Source: Duganella sacchari
GTDB lineage: Bacteria; Pseudomonadota; Gammaproteobacteria; Burkholderiales; Burkholderiaceae_D
NCBI RefSeq assembly: GCF_900143065.1
Contig: NZ_FRCX01000017.1
Span: 1-64,000 of the forward strand
Reading direction: 5' to 3'
DNA: 64,000 nucleotides
Shown piece after piece: positions 24,613-33,695 of the stretch. The stretch's first letter is position 1. Each line of letters opens with the position of its first letter. A program made the translations under genes and the position numbers. The notes under the pieces were generated by a model. That model was not told the DNA's origin. It saw only the letters and a list, made by a program, of their open reading frames with translations, and did not search any database.

Positions 24613-27600
24613 ATGAGCGCGATCAACCTTGCTACCACTATTCACATTTGCGAAGATACTAATGGTAACTTCGACATCCGCGATATCCTGAAACAGGCGG
24701 GCTACACCGCACAAACCTCGTTGGAAATTGCTGAGATGTCGGTTGTGCTGCCAGACGGTACGATTGCCGACGGCGACACGCCGCTGTTTGGCCAGGTGGA
24801 TGCGGATACCATTTACGTTCATCCGGGCGCCTGGGCGCCGAACTACAACGGCCAGTTCGCGACGTTTGAATTTGTGCTGGACCAGGGCAAGAACACCAAT
24901 TCCATCACGCTGAGCCTGCAAGTGGTGGTCGATCCCGTCAATGACGCGCCAACCGGCGCCGACAAGGCCTTCAACCTGAACAATGGCGCACCGGTGGTGC
25001 TGTCCCAGGGCGATTTCGGCTTTGTGGACGCGGTCGAACACGACGCGTTCATGTCGGTCATCATCACCTCGCTGCCAACCGCTGGCAAGGTCACGCTGAA
25101 CGGCGTTGCCGTCGCCATCGGTACGGAAATTTCCGCAGCGGACATCGCAGCGGGCAAGCTGGCGTTTGAGCCGAGCCAGTCCACGTCGGGCAGCTTCGAT
25201 GTCGGCTTCAAGGTACGCGATAACGGCGGCACCGTCGGCTGCGGCGCGGCCGACACCAGCGCCACGCCCAACTACCTGACCTTCAAAGTGCCGCAAGCGC
25301 ACATCGGCGATTTCGTCTGGGAAGACAGCAACGGCAATGGCGTGCAGGACAGCGGCGAAGCCGGCCTGGCCAATGTGACCGTGCAGCTCAAGAACAGTGC
25401 GGGCCAGGTGGTCGGCACCACCACTACGGACGCAGCCGGAAAATACCACTTTGACGTGGATGCCGGCACTTACTCGGTGACCGTGAAAACCCCCGACGGC
25501 TACAGCGTGACGCAGAAAGGCCAGGGCGGCAACGATGCGCTCGATAGCGATATCGACGCCGCCGGCAACACCGCGCCGATCGCGCTGGCGCCAGGTGAAA
25601 CCAATAACAAGGCCGATGCCGGCCTGTACCGTCCCGTCTCGTTGGGCGACACTGTGTGGTACGACAGCAACCGCAATGGCGTGCAGGATGCGGGTGAAGC
25701 TGGCGTGGCCGGCGTAAAAGTCACGCTGCTGGACGCCAGCGGCAATCCGGTGGCTGGCGCAACTGCCACCACCGATGCCAACGGCCATTACCAGTTCAGC
25801 AACCTGAAACCGGGCACCTACAGCGTGCAGTTTGACCAGACCAGCCTGCCAGCGAACTATGTGTTCACGGCACAAGGCCAGGGCGGCAATGCCACCAAGG
25901 ATTCCGATGCGGATGTCAGCACCGGCAAGACCGCGCAAGTGACGCTGAACTCGGGTGACAGCAGCCAGCACCTGGATGCGGGCATCGTCATCAAGCAGGC
26001 CACCGTGGGCGACCGCGTGTGGGAAGACACCAATGGCAACGGCGTGCAGGACGCGGGTGAGCAGGGCCTCGACGGCGTGCAGGTGGCGCTCAAGGACAGC
26101 ACCGGCAAAGTGGTCAGCACCGTTACCACGCATGATGGCGGCCAGTACAGCTTCACGGTGGATCCAGGCACCTATTCGGTATCGGTCACCGCGCCGAACG
26201 GCTACGTCGCCACCGGCGCCGGCCAGGGCGGCAATAGCGCCACCGACAGCGATATCGACACCAACGGCAACACCGGCAGCTTCACCCTGACGCCGGACCA
26301 GAACAAGAGCGACGTCGATGCGGGCTTCTACCGTCCTGCCTCGCTGGGCGACAAGGTCTGGTACGACGGCAATCACAACGGCGTGCAGGACAGTGGCGAA
26401 GCGGGCGTGGCAGGTGTTAAAGTCATCCTGCTGGACGCCACCGGCAATCCGACCGGCATCACCGCCACCACTGACGCCAGCGGCAACTACAGCTTCAACA
26501 ATCTGAAGCCAGGCACCTACAGCGTGCAGTTCGACAAAGCCACGCTGCCAGCCAACTATGTCTTCACCGCGCAAGGCCAGGGCGGCGCCGATGTCGATTC
26601 GGACGCCAATGTCACGACCGGCAAGACCGGCCAGGTGACCCTGAATTCGGGCGACAACAATCACGATCTGGACGCAGGCGTCTACATCCAGCAAGCCACC
26701 GTGGGCGACCGCGTGTGGGAAGACCGCAATGGCAATGGCGTGCAGGACACCGGTGAGCAGGGCCTGGATGGCGTGCAGGTGGCGCTCAAGGACAGCACCG
26801 GCAAAGTAGTCAGCACCGTGACCACCCACGATGGCGGCCAGTACAGCTTCACGGTTGATCCAGGTACGTATTCGGTATCGGTGAGCGCGCCGTCCGGCTA
26901 CGTGGCGACCGGCGCGGGCCAGGGCGGCAACAGCGCGACCGACAGCGATATCGACGCCAGCGGCAACACCGGCAGCTTCACGCTGGTATCCGGCCAGGCC
27001 AAGACCGACGTCGACGCCGGCCTCTACCGTCAAGCCTCGCTGGGCGACCGCGTGTGGAACGACGCCAACCAGAACGGCGTGCAGGACGCCGGCGAAAGTG
27101 GCGTGGCGGGTATCAAGGTCATTCTGCTGGACGCCTCGGGCAACCCGACCGGCATCACGGCGACCACTGACGCCAGCGGCAACTACAGCTTCAACAACCT
27201 CAAGCCAGGCACTTACAGCGTGCAGTTTGACAAGGCCACGCTGCCAGGCGGCTATGTGTTCACCGCGCAGGGAGCGGGCACCAGCGCCACCGATTCGGAT
27301 GCCAACACCAGCACCGGCAAAACCGCGCAGGTTACGCTCAATTCGGGTGACAACAACCAGGATCTGGATGCCGGTATCTATGTCCAGAAGGCCAGCGTGG
27401 GCGACCGCGTGTGGGAAGACAGCAACGGCAACGGCGTGCAGGATGCGGGCGAACTGGGTGTCGATGGCGCCACCGTGTCGCTCAAGGATGCGAATGGCAA
27501 TGTGGTCAGCACCGTGGTCACCCACGATGGCGGCCAGTACAACTTCACCGTTGATCCAGGCACATACACCGTGTCGGTGGCGGCGCCTGCGGGCTATGCT

Positions 27601-30600
27601 TTCACCGGTTCGGGCAAGGGCGGTAACGCCAATCTGGACAGCGACGTCAACGCCAGCGGCGAAGTCAAAGTCTCGCTGGCGCCGGGCGAAACCAATAACA
27701 GCATTGATGCCGGTGTCTACCGTCCGGCCTCGCTGAGCCAGGTGGTCTGGTTCGATGCCGACCGCGATGGCCGCTTGAACAACGGCGAAGTGGGCGCGGC
27801 GGGCGTCAAAGTGATCCTGCTGGACGCCAACGGTGTGGCGGTGCCGGGCGCGGTGGCGACCACCGATGCGAACGGCCACTACCAGTTCACCAACCTGGCG
27901 CCAGGCAAGTACAGCGTCCAGTTCGACAAGAGCAGCCTGCCAGCGGGCTATGACTTCACCTCGGCCACCCAGGGCGGCCCGGGCAGCGGTGGCTCGGATG
28001 CCGACACCGGCACCGGCAAGACCGCGCAAGTCACGCTGACCTCCGGCCAGGACCTGACGCTGCGCGCCGGCCTGGTGATCCAGCAGGCCACCATTGGCGA
28101 CCGCGTGTGGGAAGACACCAACGGCAACGGCGTGCAGGATGCAGGCGAAGCCGGCATCGTTGGCGTCAAGGTTGACCTGAAGGACGCCAGCGGCAACGTC
28201 GTCAAGACCACCACCACCGGCGCCGACGGCAAGTACAGCTTCACCGTTGACCCGGGCAAGTACACCGTGTCCGTGACTGCGCCAAATGGCATGACCGCGA
28301 CCGGCCAGCACAAAGGCGCCGACGGCTTGGACAGCGACATCAACGCCGACGGCCAGAGCGACCAGATCACCTTGAGCGCCGGCCAGACCAACAACAACGT
28401 CGATGCCGGCTTCTACAAGGGCGCGACGCTGGGCGACCGCGTCTGGTATGACACCAACAAGAACGGTATCCAGGACAGCGGCGAAACCGGCGTGGCCGGC
28501 GTCAAGGTCATTCTGCTGGACGCGTCCGGCAATGCCACCGGCGTCACCGCCACCACGGATGCCAGCGGCAACTACAGCTTCACCAACCTGAAACCGGGCA
28601 CCTACAGCGTCCAGTTCGACAAGACCACGCTGCCGGCCAACTACGTGTTCACCGCCGCCGACCAGGGCACCAATGACGCCAAGGATTCGGACGCCAACGT
28701 CACCACCGGCAAGACCGCACAAGTGACGCTGACCTCGGGCGCCGTCAACAGCGACCTGGACGCGGGCATCGTGGCGCTGCCGGCCAAGCTGGGCGACACC
28801 GTCTGGGAAGACAAGAACGGCAATGGCGTGCAGGATGCGGGCGAAGCCGGCATTGGCGGCGTCACCGTGCAGCTCAAGGACAGCACTGGCAAAGTGGTGC
28901 AAACCACCACCACCGGCGCTGACGGCAAATACGCCTTCACCGCCGACCCGGGCACGTACACGGTGTCGGTCACCGCGCCGAAGGACTACTACTTCACCGG
29001 TAAGGATGCCGGCACCGACGATACCGTCGATAGCGACTTCAGCAGCACTGGCCAGAGCAATGCCGTGACGCTGAAACCAGGCGAAATCAACAACACCGTG
29101 GATGCGGGCCTGTACAAATACGGTACCATCGGCGACCGCGTCTGGTTGGACAGCAACAAGAACGGCCTCCAGGACAGCAGCGAATGCGGCATCTGCGGCG
29201 TCAAGGTCAAACTGATCGACGCCGACGGCAAGCAGGTCGGCGCGACGGTGACCACCGATGCCAACGGCAACTACCAGTTCACCAACCTGAAACCAGGCAG
29301 CTACACCGTGGTGTTCGACAAGAGCTCGCTGCCGGAAGGCATGACCTTCACCAGCGCCAATGTCGGCAGCAACGACAGCATTGATTCCGATGTGGATGCC
29401 AACGGTGTCTCGCACGTAATCAAGCTGACCTCCGGCCAGGTCGACAAAACCGTCGATGCGGGCGTGCTGGCCGCCGCCACCATTGGCGACCGCGTGTGGA
29501 TCGACAAGAACGCCAACGGCATCCAGGATGATGGCGAAAGCGGCAAGTCCGGCGTCACCGTGGAACTGCGCGACAGCACCGGCACCGTGGTCAAGACCAC
29601 CACCACCGACAGCAACGGCAACTACAAGTTCTCGGTGGAGGCAGGCACCTACTCGGTCGGCATCAAGGCGCCAGCCGGCTACCTGATTACCGCCAAGGAC
29701 GTCGGCAGCAACGGCGCCGTCGACAGCGATGCGGACGCCAGCGGCAACCTGGGCTCGGTCACCGTGACCGCAGGCCAGAACGTCACCAATATGGACGCCG
29801 GCCTGTACCAGAAAGCGGAAGTCGGCGACAAGGTCTGGTACGACACCAATGGCGATGGCATCCAGCAAAGTAACGAACTGGGCGCCAAAGGCCTGAAAGT
29901 GTCGCTGCTCAACGAAAAAGGCGATGTGATCGCGACCGACACCACGGATTCCAGCGGCGTGTACTCGTTCACCGATCTGATGCCTGGCAAATACTCGGTC
30001 AAGTTCACCGCGCCGGACGGCTACATCTTCACCAAGCAGGACCAGGGCAGCAATGACAGCGTCGATTCGGACGCCGACAGCACCGGCCAGACTGCGCAGT
30101 TCACGCTGAGCTCCGGCCAGGTCGACAAAACCCGTGACGCCGGCCTGGTCAAGGCCGCCAGCATTGGCGACCGCGTGTGGGAAGACAGCAACTACAACGG
30201 TATCCAGGACAGTGGCGAGAAGGGCGTAGACGGCGTGACCGTCAAGCTGTACGACGCCAACACCGGCGCACTGAAAGCCACCACCGTGACCCACGACGGC
30301 GGCCAGTACCTGTTCGACGACCTGGCGGCAGGCAGCTACAAAGTGGAAGTCACGGCCGGCAGCGGCTGGTACTTCACCAAGTCCGGCCAAGGCACGGACG
30401 CCAACGATTCCGACATCACCATCGTGTCGGGCAGCAGCGGCAAGACGGGCGCGATTACGCTGGGCACCGGCCAGAACATCACCACCGAAGATGCCGGCCT
30501 GTACCGCAAGGCGGCGATTGGCGACAAGGTCTGGCGTGACGCCAACCACAACGGCATCCAGGACAGCGGCGAAGAGGGCATCGGCGGCATCAGCGTAGCG

Positions 30601-31518
30601 CTGTTTGATACGGCAACCGGCAAGCAGATCGGCTCGACCGTCAAGACCGACGCCAACGGCAACTACAAGTTCAGCGACCTGAACCCGGGCAACTACTACC
30701 TGCAGTTCGACAAGACCGATGTGAAGGTGTACTTCGCTTCGGACAAGACGACCTACAACATGAGCAACTGGAAGTGGGGCATGAAGAATATCGGCACCAA
30801 CGACCAGATCGACTCGGACGTGCAGGGCGATGGCAAGTCGCTGGTGAACATCACCAAGACCGACAACATCGCGCTGACGTCGGGCAAGAACGACATGAGC
30901 TGGGATGCCACCATCACGCCAATCGCGATCGACCTGAACGGCGACGGCATCCACACCATCGCGCGCCAGGACATGACCGGCAGCTTCGACCTGCTGGGCA
31001 ATGGCAAGCCGATCCAGTCGGGCTGGCTGTCCAAGGGCGATGGCTTCCTGGCCATCGACAAGAATGGCAACGGCCAGATCGACGACATCAGCGAACTGTT
31101 CGGCGGCGTCAGCAAGGGTTCGGGCTTCGCCAAGCTGGCCAGCTACGACAGCAACCACGATGGCGTGGTGGACGCCCGCGATACCGACTTCGCCAGCCTG
31201 CTGATCTGGCAGGACGCCAACAGCAACGGCAAGACCGATGCGGGTGAGCTGATGAGCCTGAAGGATGCGGGCATCGCCAGCCTCAAAGTGAGCTACACCG
31301 AATTGCCGTTCGTGGACGAGAACAACAACCTGCATCTGGAGCGCAGCAGCGTCACGCTGAGCAACGGCAAAACCGCAGACATGACCGACGTGTATTTCAA
31401 CGTCGCCAGGGAAGATGCGGCAGCGGCTGGCGTGATCACGCCAACCATCGCCGACCTGATGCAGGAAACCAGCCAGGCCGTGCAGCTGGTGGGCCAGTGC
31501 CCGGCAGTACACGCTTAA
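24613..31518 (+). CDS. Giant surface protein: cadherin-like N-terminus, 16 SdrD_B/Cna-B-like repeats, RTX-type EF-hand-like C-terminus
   Basis: A 2301-residue repetitive protein. Residues 1-228 hold two cadherin/VCBS-like segments (VVDPVNDAPTGADKAF, FDVGFKVRDNGG). Residues 229-2097 are 16 units of 110-120 residues, each opening GDRVWEDxNGNGVQDAGExG and closing with DAGLYRP or a variant: the SdrD_B fold, a stalk module in Gram-positive adhesins. Units alternate between two types (see repeat entry). Residues 2098-2301 carry DLNGDGIHTI, DKNGNGQIDD, DSNHDGVVD and DANSNGKTDAGE, the calcium-loop module common at the end of large RTX-type proteins. There is no N-terminal signal peptide, which together with this C-terminus suggests type I secretion, but no such transporter is encoded nearby. 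Probable adhesin or matrix protein. It starts after a weak GAAGG site. The gene downstream may belong to the same unit. Confidence 0.9.
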   Translation: MSAINLATTIHICEDTNGNFDIRDILKQAGYTAQTSLEIAEMSVVLPDGTIADGDTPLFGQVDADTIYVHPGAWAPNYNGQFATFEFVLDQGKNTNSITLSLQVVVDPVNDAPTGADKAFNLNNGAPVVLSQGDFGFVDAVEHDAFMSVIITSLPTAGKVTLNGVAVAIGTEISAADIAAGKLAFEPSQSTSGSFDVGFKVRDNGGTVGCGAADTSATPNYLTFKVPQAHIGDFVWEDSNGNGVQDSGEAGLANVTVQLKNSAGQVVGTTTTDAAGKYHFDVDAGTYSVTVKTPDGYSVTQKGQGGNDALDSDIDAAGNTAPIALAPGETNNKADAGLYRPVSLGDTVWYDSNRNGVQDAGEAGVAGVKVTLLDASGNPVAGATATTDANGHYQFSNLKPGTYSVQFDQTSLPANYVFTAQGQGGNATKDSDADVSTGKTAQVTLNSGDSSQHLDAGIVIKQATVGDRVWEDTNGNGVQDAGEQGLDGVQVALKDSTGKVVSTVTTHDGGQYSFTVDPGTYSVSVTAPNGYVATGAGQGGNSATDSDIDTNGNTGSFTLTPDQNKSDVDAGFYRPASLGDKVWYDGNHNGVQDSGEAGVAGVKVILLDATGNPTGITATTDASGNYSFNNLKPGTYSVQFDKATLPANYVFTAQGQGGADVDSDANVTTGKTGQVTLNSGDNNHDLDAGVYIQQATVGDRVWEDRNGNGVQDTGEQGLDGVQVALKDSTGKVVSTVTTHDGGQYSFTVDPGTYSVSVSAPSGYVATGAGQGGNSATDSDIDASGNTGSFTLVSGQAKTDVDAGLYRQASLGDRVWNDANQNGVQDAGESGVAGIKVILLDASGNPTGITATTDASGNYSFNNLKPGTYSVQFDKATLPGGYVFTAQGAGTSATDSDANTSTGKTAQVTLNSGDNNQDLDAGIYVQKASVGDRVWEDSNGNGVQDAGELGVDGATVSLKDANGNVVSTVVTHDGGQYNFTVDPGTYTVSVAAPAGYAFTGSGKGGNANLDSDVNASGEVKVSLAPGETNNSIDAGVYRPASLSQVVWFDADRDGRLNNGEVGAAGVKVILLDANGVAVPGAVATTDANGHYQFTNLAPGKYSVQFDKSSLPAGYDFTSATQGGPGSGGSDADTGTGKTAQVTLTSGQDLTLRAGLVIQQATIGDRVWEDTNGNGVQDAGEAGIVGVKVDLKDASGNVVKTTTTGADGKYSFTVDPGKYTVSVTAPNGMTATGQHKGADGLDSDINADGQSDQITLSAGQTNNNVDAGFYKGATLGDRVWYDTNKNGIQDSGETGVAGVKVILLDASGNATGVTATTDASGNYSFTNLKPGTYSVQFDKTTLPANYVFTAADQGTNDAKDSDANVTTGKTAQVTLTSGAVNSDLDAGIVALPAKLGDTVWEDKNGNGVQDAGEAGIGGVTVQLKDSTGKVVQTTTTGADGKYAFTADPGTYTVSVTAPKDYYFTGKDAGTDDTVDSDFSSTGQSNAVTLKPGEINNTVDAGLYKYGTIGDRVWLDSNKNGLQDSSECGICGVKVKLIDADGKQVGATVTTDANGNYQFTNLKPGSYTVVFDKSSLPEGMTFTSANVGSNDSIDSDVDANGVSHVIKLTSGQVDKTVDAGVLAAATIGDRVWIDKNANGIQDDGESGKSGVTVELRDSTGTVVKTTTTDSNGNYKFSVEAGTYSVGIKAPAGYLITAKDVGSNGAVDSDADASGNLGSVTVTAGQNVTNMDAGLYQKAEVGDKVWYDTNGDGIQQSNELGAKGLKVSLLNEKGDVIATDTTDSSGVYSFTDLMPGKYSVKFTAPDGYIFTKQDQGSNDSVDSDADSTGQTAQFTLSSGQVDKTRDAGLVKAASIGDRVWEDSNYNGIQDSGEKGVDGVTVKLYDANTGALKATTVTHDGGQYLFDDLAAGSYKVEVTAGSGWYFTKSGQGTDANDSDITIVSGSSGKTGAITLGTGQNITTEDAGLYRKAAIGDKVWRDANHNGIQDSGEEGIGGISVALFDTATGKQIGSTVKTDANGNYKFSDLNPGNYYLQFDKTDVKVYFASDKTTYNMSNWKWGMKNIGTNDQIDSDVQGDGKSLVNITKTDNIALTSGKNDMSWDATITPIAIDLNGDGIHTIARQDMTGSFDLLGNGKPIQSGWLSKGDGFLAIDKNGNGQIDDISELFGGVSKGSGFAKLASYDSNHDGVVDARDTDFASLLIWQDANSNGKTDAGELMSLKDAGIASLKVSYTELPFVDENNNLHLERSSVTLSNGKTADMTDVYFNVAREDAAAAGVITPTIADLMQETSQAVQLVGQCPAVHA
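25297..30906 (+). repeat. 16 tandem coding repeats arranged as eight A-B pairs
   Basis: Odd-numbered units (type A) read VWED ... HDGGQYSFTVDPGTYSVSV or close to it; even-numbered units (type B) read VWYD or variants ... LLDASGN ... NLKPGTYSVQFDK. The A-B period is about 700 bases (unit 3 begins at 25999, unit 5 at 26695, 696 bases apart). The pairs at 25999 and 26695 are nearly identical at the DNA level, which points to recent pair-wise duplication. Later units (12-16) are more divergent. Confidence 0.85.
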
Positions 31519-31568
31519 TTCGCCAGACCAAGACCGACCAATAGAAAACAGAAAATAGAAAGCACATT

Positions 31569-32282
31569 ATGAAAATCAAATTCGCACTGAAAACCGCCGC
31601 CATCGCAGCAGCCCTGGCCTTCTCGGGCGCCAGCCACGCCGCCATCGGTTACGCTCCGCACACGGTAGGCCTGGTGACCGACACCCACGGCACGCTGCTG
31701 AGCGGCACCGCCTCCCAGGGCGTATCCGCCTACGACCTGACCGGTACCGCACTGGGCGCGCAGATCCTGGCGTTTTGCGTGGAAGCCAAAGTCGCGCAGG
31801 GCAACGGCACGGTCTACACCGAACACGATAAAGTGAACCTGTCGACGCTGTGGTCCGGCTCGACCGGCAACAAGGTCAAAGCGCTGTTTGAAACCTCGTA
31901 CGGCACGCTGCTGGATGGCACCGCCATCGAGCAGAAGAAAAAGCTGCTGGGCTTCCAGCTGGCGCTGTGGGACCTGATTGAAGATGATGGCGATATGTAC
32001 CACGGCACGACGCAGAAGTTCTCGACCGGCCTGACCGGCAACAGCGGCGCCTACGTGGCGACCGCGCAGCAAATGCTGACGGCGGCATCGACCCACACGC
32101 TGACCAATATGTACAATTACAGCACCTTCACCGGTGTGGCGGATAGCGCCCATTCGCAAAACCTGCTGAGCGTGTCGGCCGTACCGGAAGCCGATACCTG
32201 GGCCATGATGGCCGTCGGCCTGGGCCTGATCGGCTTCATGGGCCGCCGCAAATCCGACAAGAGCGAGAAATTCGCCGTTTAA
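31569..32282 (+). CDS. PEP-CTERM sorted surface protein with candidate Cys-Gln thioester signature
   Basis: A 237-residue protein with a signal peptide (cleavage after SHA, near residue 23) and a C-terminal PEP-CTERM sorting signal: VPEADTWAMMAVGLGLIGF then RRKSDK. Exosortase systems cut such tails during export to the outer surface; no exosortase is in the window. The middle holds FCVE (Cys70) and FQLALWDL (Gln130), the spacing and context of the [YF]C...QxAxW pattern used in thioester domains, where Cys and Gln side chains form an internal bond for covalent attachment. The bond itself is inference. It lies 50 bases downstream of the giant repeat protein and is followed by a strong terminator, so the two may form one operon. 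Confidence 0.85.
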   Translation: MKIKFALKTAAIAAALAFSGASHAAIGYAPHTVGLVTDTHGTLLSGTASQGVSAYDLTGTALGAQILAFCVEAKVAQGNGTVYTEHDKVNLSTLWSGSTGNKVKALFETSYGTLLDGTAIEQKKKLLGFQLALWDLIEDDGDMYHGTTQKFSTGLTGNSGAYVATAQQMLTAASTHTLTNMYNYSTFTGVADSAHSQNLLSVSAVPEADTWAMMAVGLGLIGFMGRRKSDKSEKFAV

Positions 32283-32302
32283 GCAGTTCTTAAGGCCTGA
32301 AC

Positions 32303-32344
32303 GCCGCGCCCTGGCAGCTGCACGCTGCCCGGCGCGGCTTTTTT
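32303..32344 (+). terminator. Rho-independent terminator after the PEP-CTERM gene
   Basis: Outer stem GCCGCGCC/GGCGCGGC (32303-32310, 32331-32338), inner stem GGCAGC/GCTGCC, followed by T6 (32339-32344). Confidence 0.92.
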
Positions 32345-32429
32345 ATGGGCCAAGGTTCGGTGTTTCACCCATGAAATCCCTTTTGTATGGCACACTGCGG
32401 GCTATTCAGATTGATCCCCTCGGGAGCCC

Positions 32430-33695
32430 ATGAGCATAGTCAAGAATTTGCCGTTCGAATGGCTGGTTGGCCTGCGTTATACGCGTGCTGGCAAGCGCAG
32501 CGGGCGGAATAGTTTTATATCGTTTATCTCGCTGATCTCCATGGCCGGCATTGGCCTGGGCGTGGCGGCGCTGATCGTGGTGCTGTCGGTGATGAATGGC
32601 TTCCAGAAGGAAGTCACGGACCGCATGCTGTCGGTGCTGGCCCACGTCGAGATTTTCGATGGCCGCGGTTCCATGCCGAACTGGCAGGCGGAAGCCGCCG
32701 AAGCGCGCAAGAATCCAGAAGTGATCGGCACCGCGCCTTTCGCAGAAACCCAGGGCATGCTGGTGCGCGACGACGTGCTGCGTCCCGCCGTGATCCGCGG
32801 CGTGCTTCCGGAAGAAGAACCGAAAGTCTCCGATGTCGCCAGGCAGACCAGGCGCGGCAGCTTTAACGCGTTGCAGCCGGGCGCTTACAATATCGTGCTG
32901 GGCATCGAGCTGGCGCGCGCGCTGCGCGTCAACCTCGGCGAGAAAGTGACGCTGGCGCTGGCACAAGGCCAGCCGACGCCCGCTGGCGTGCTGCCGCGTT
33001 TGCGCTCATTTACCGTGGTCGGCATCTTTGAAGCTGGCCACAACGAGTTCGATTCGGCACTCGCGTTCGTGCACCTGACCGACGCCGAGAAACTGCTGCG
33101 CATTGACGCGCCGGCCGGCCTGCGTCTGCGCTTGCAGGACATGCACCGCGCGCCGCAGGTGGCCGAGGATCTCAAGCACTCGATGCCGGGCGAGCTGTTT
33201 GTGCGCGACTGGTCCAAGCTCAATGCCAACTGGTTCGCCGCCGTGCAGACCGAAAAGCGCATGATGTTCATTATCCTGACGCTGATTATCGCGGTGGCCG
33301 CATTCAACCTGGTGTCCACGCTGGTGATGACCGTGACCGACAAGCAGGCCGACATCGCCATCCTGCGCACGCTGGGCGCCTCGCCGCGTTCGGTCATGAA
33401 GATCTTCATGATCCAGGGCGCGCTGGTGGGCATACTGGGCACCGTGATCGGCGTCAGCCTGGGCGTGCTGGTGGCGCTGAACATCGATGTGATCGTACCG
33501 TTTATTGAACATTTATTGGGAGTGCAGTTCTTGTCCAAGGATATTTACTACATCAGCACCGTGCCTTCGGATTTGCGTTGGCCGGACGTCTTCAAGATCG
33601 GCGGCGTGGCCGTGGTGCTGGCTTTTGTCGCGACCTTGTACCCAAGCTGGTGGGCCGCCCGTGTGAAACCTGCGGAGGCGCTGCGCTATGAGTAA
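32430..33695 (+). CDS. lolC: Lipoprotein-releasing ABC transporter permease LolC/LolE
   Basis: A 421-residue inner-membrane protein of the LolCDE complex, which extracts mature lipoproteins and hands them to LolA. The N-terminal signature FEWLVGLRYTRAGKRSGRNSF, one membrane helix (about 25-50), a periplasmic domain up to about residue 270 and three C-terminal helices (FIILTLIIAVAAFNLVSTLVM onward) match the family. TVTDKQADIAILRTLGASPRSVMKIF is the coupling region. The 3' end overlaps lolD by eight bases. Only one permease gene is present, as in many proteobacteria where a single LolF-like protein replaces LolC and LolE. Confidence 0.95.
   Translation: MSIVKNLPFEWLVGLRYTRAGKRSGRNSFISFISLISMAGIGLGVAALIVVLSVMNGFQKEVTDRMLSVLAHVEIFDGRGSMPNWQAEAAEARKNPEVIGTAPFAETQGMLVRDDVLRPAVIRGVLPEEEPKVSDVARQTRRGSFNALQPGAYNIVLGIELARALRVNLGEKVTLALAQGQPTPAGVLPRLRSFTVVGIFEAGHNEFDSALAFVHLTDAEKLLRIDAPAGLRLRLQDMHRAPQVAEDLKHSMPGELFVRDWSKLNANWFAAVQTEKRMMFIILTLIIAVAAFNLVSTLVMTVTDKQADIAILRTLGASPRSVMKIFMIQGALVGILGTVIGVSLGVLVALNIDVIVPFIEHLLGVQFLSKDIYYISTVPSDLRWPDVFKIGGVAVVLAFVATLYPSWWAARVKPAEALRYE

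Noticed and set aside
25297..30906. Regularly spaced repeats as a possible CRISPR array
   Set aside because: The period is about 350 or 700 bases, the repeats are coding and the frame is continuous; no short direct repeats with unique spacers were seen anywhere.
24532..31512. A 2326-residue open frame on the minus strand, antisense to the giant surface-protein gene
   Set aside because: It mirrors the repeat structure of the sense gene; once one repeat unit lacks stops in this phase, all do. No start signal, no known domain and low-complexity composition. The sense frame has recognisable domains.
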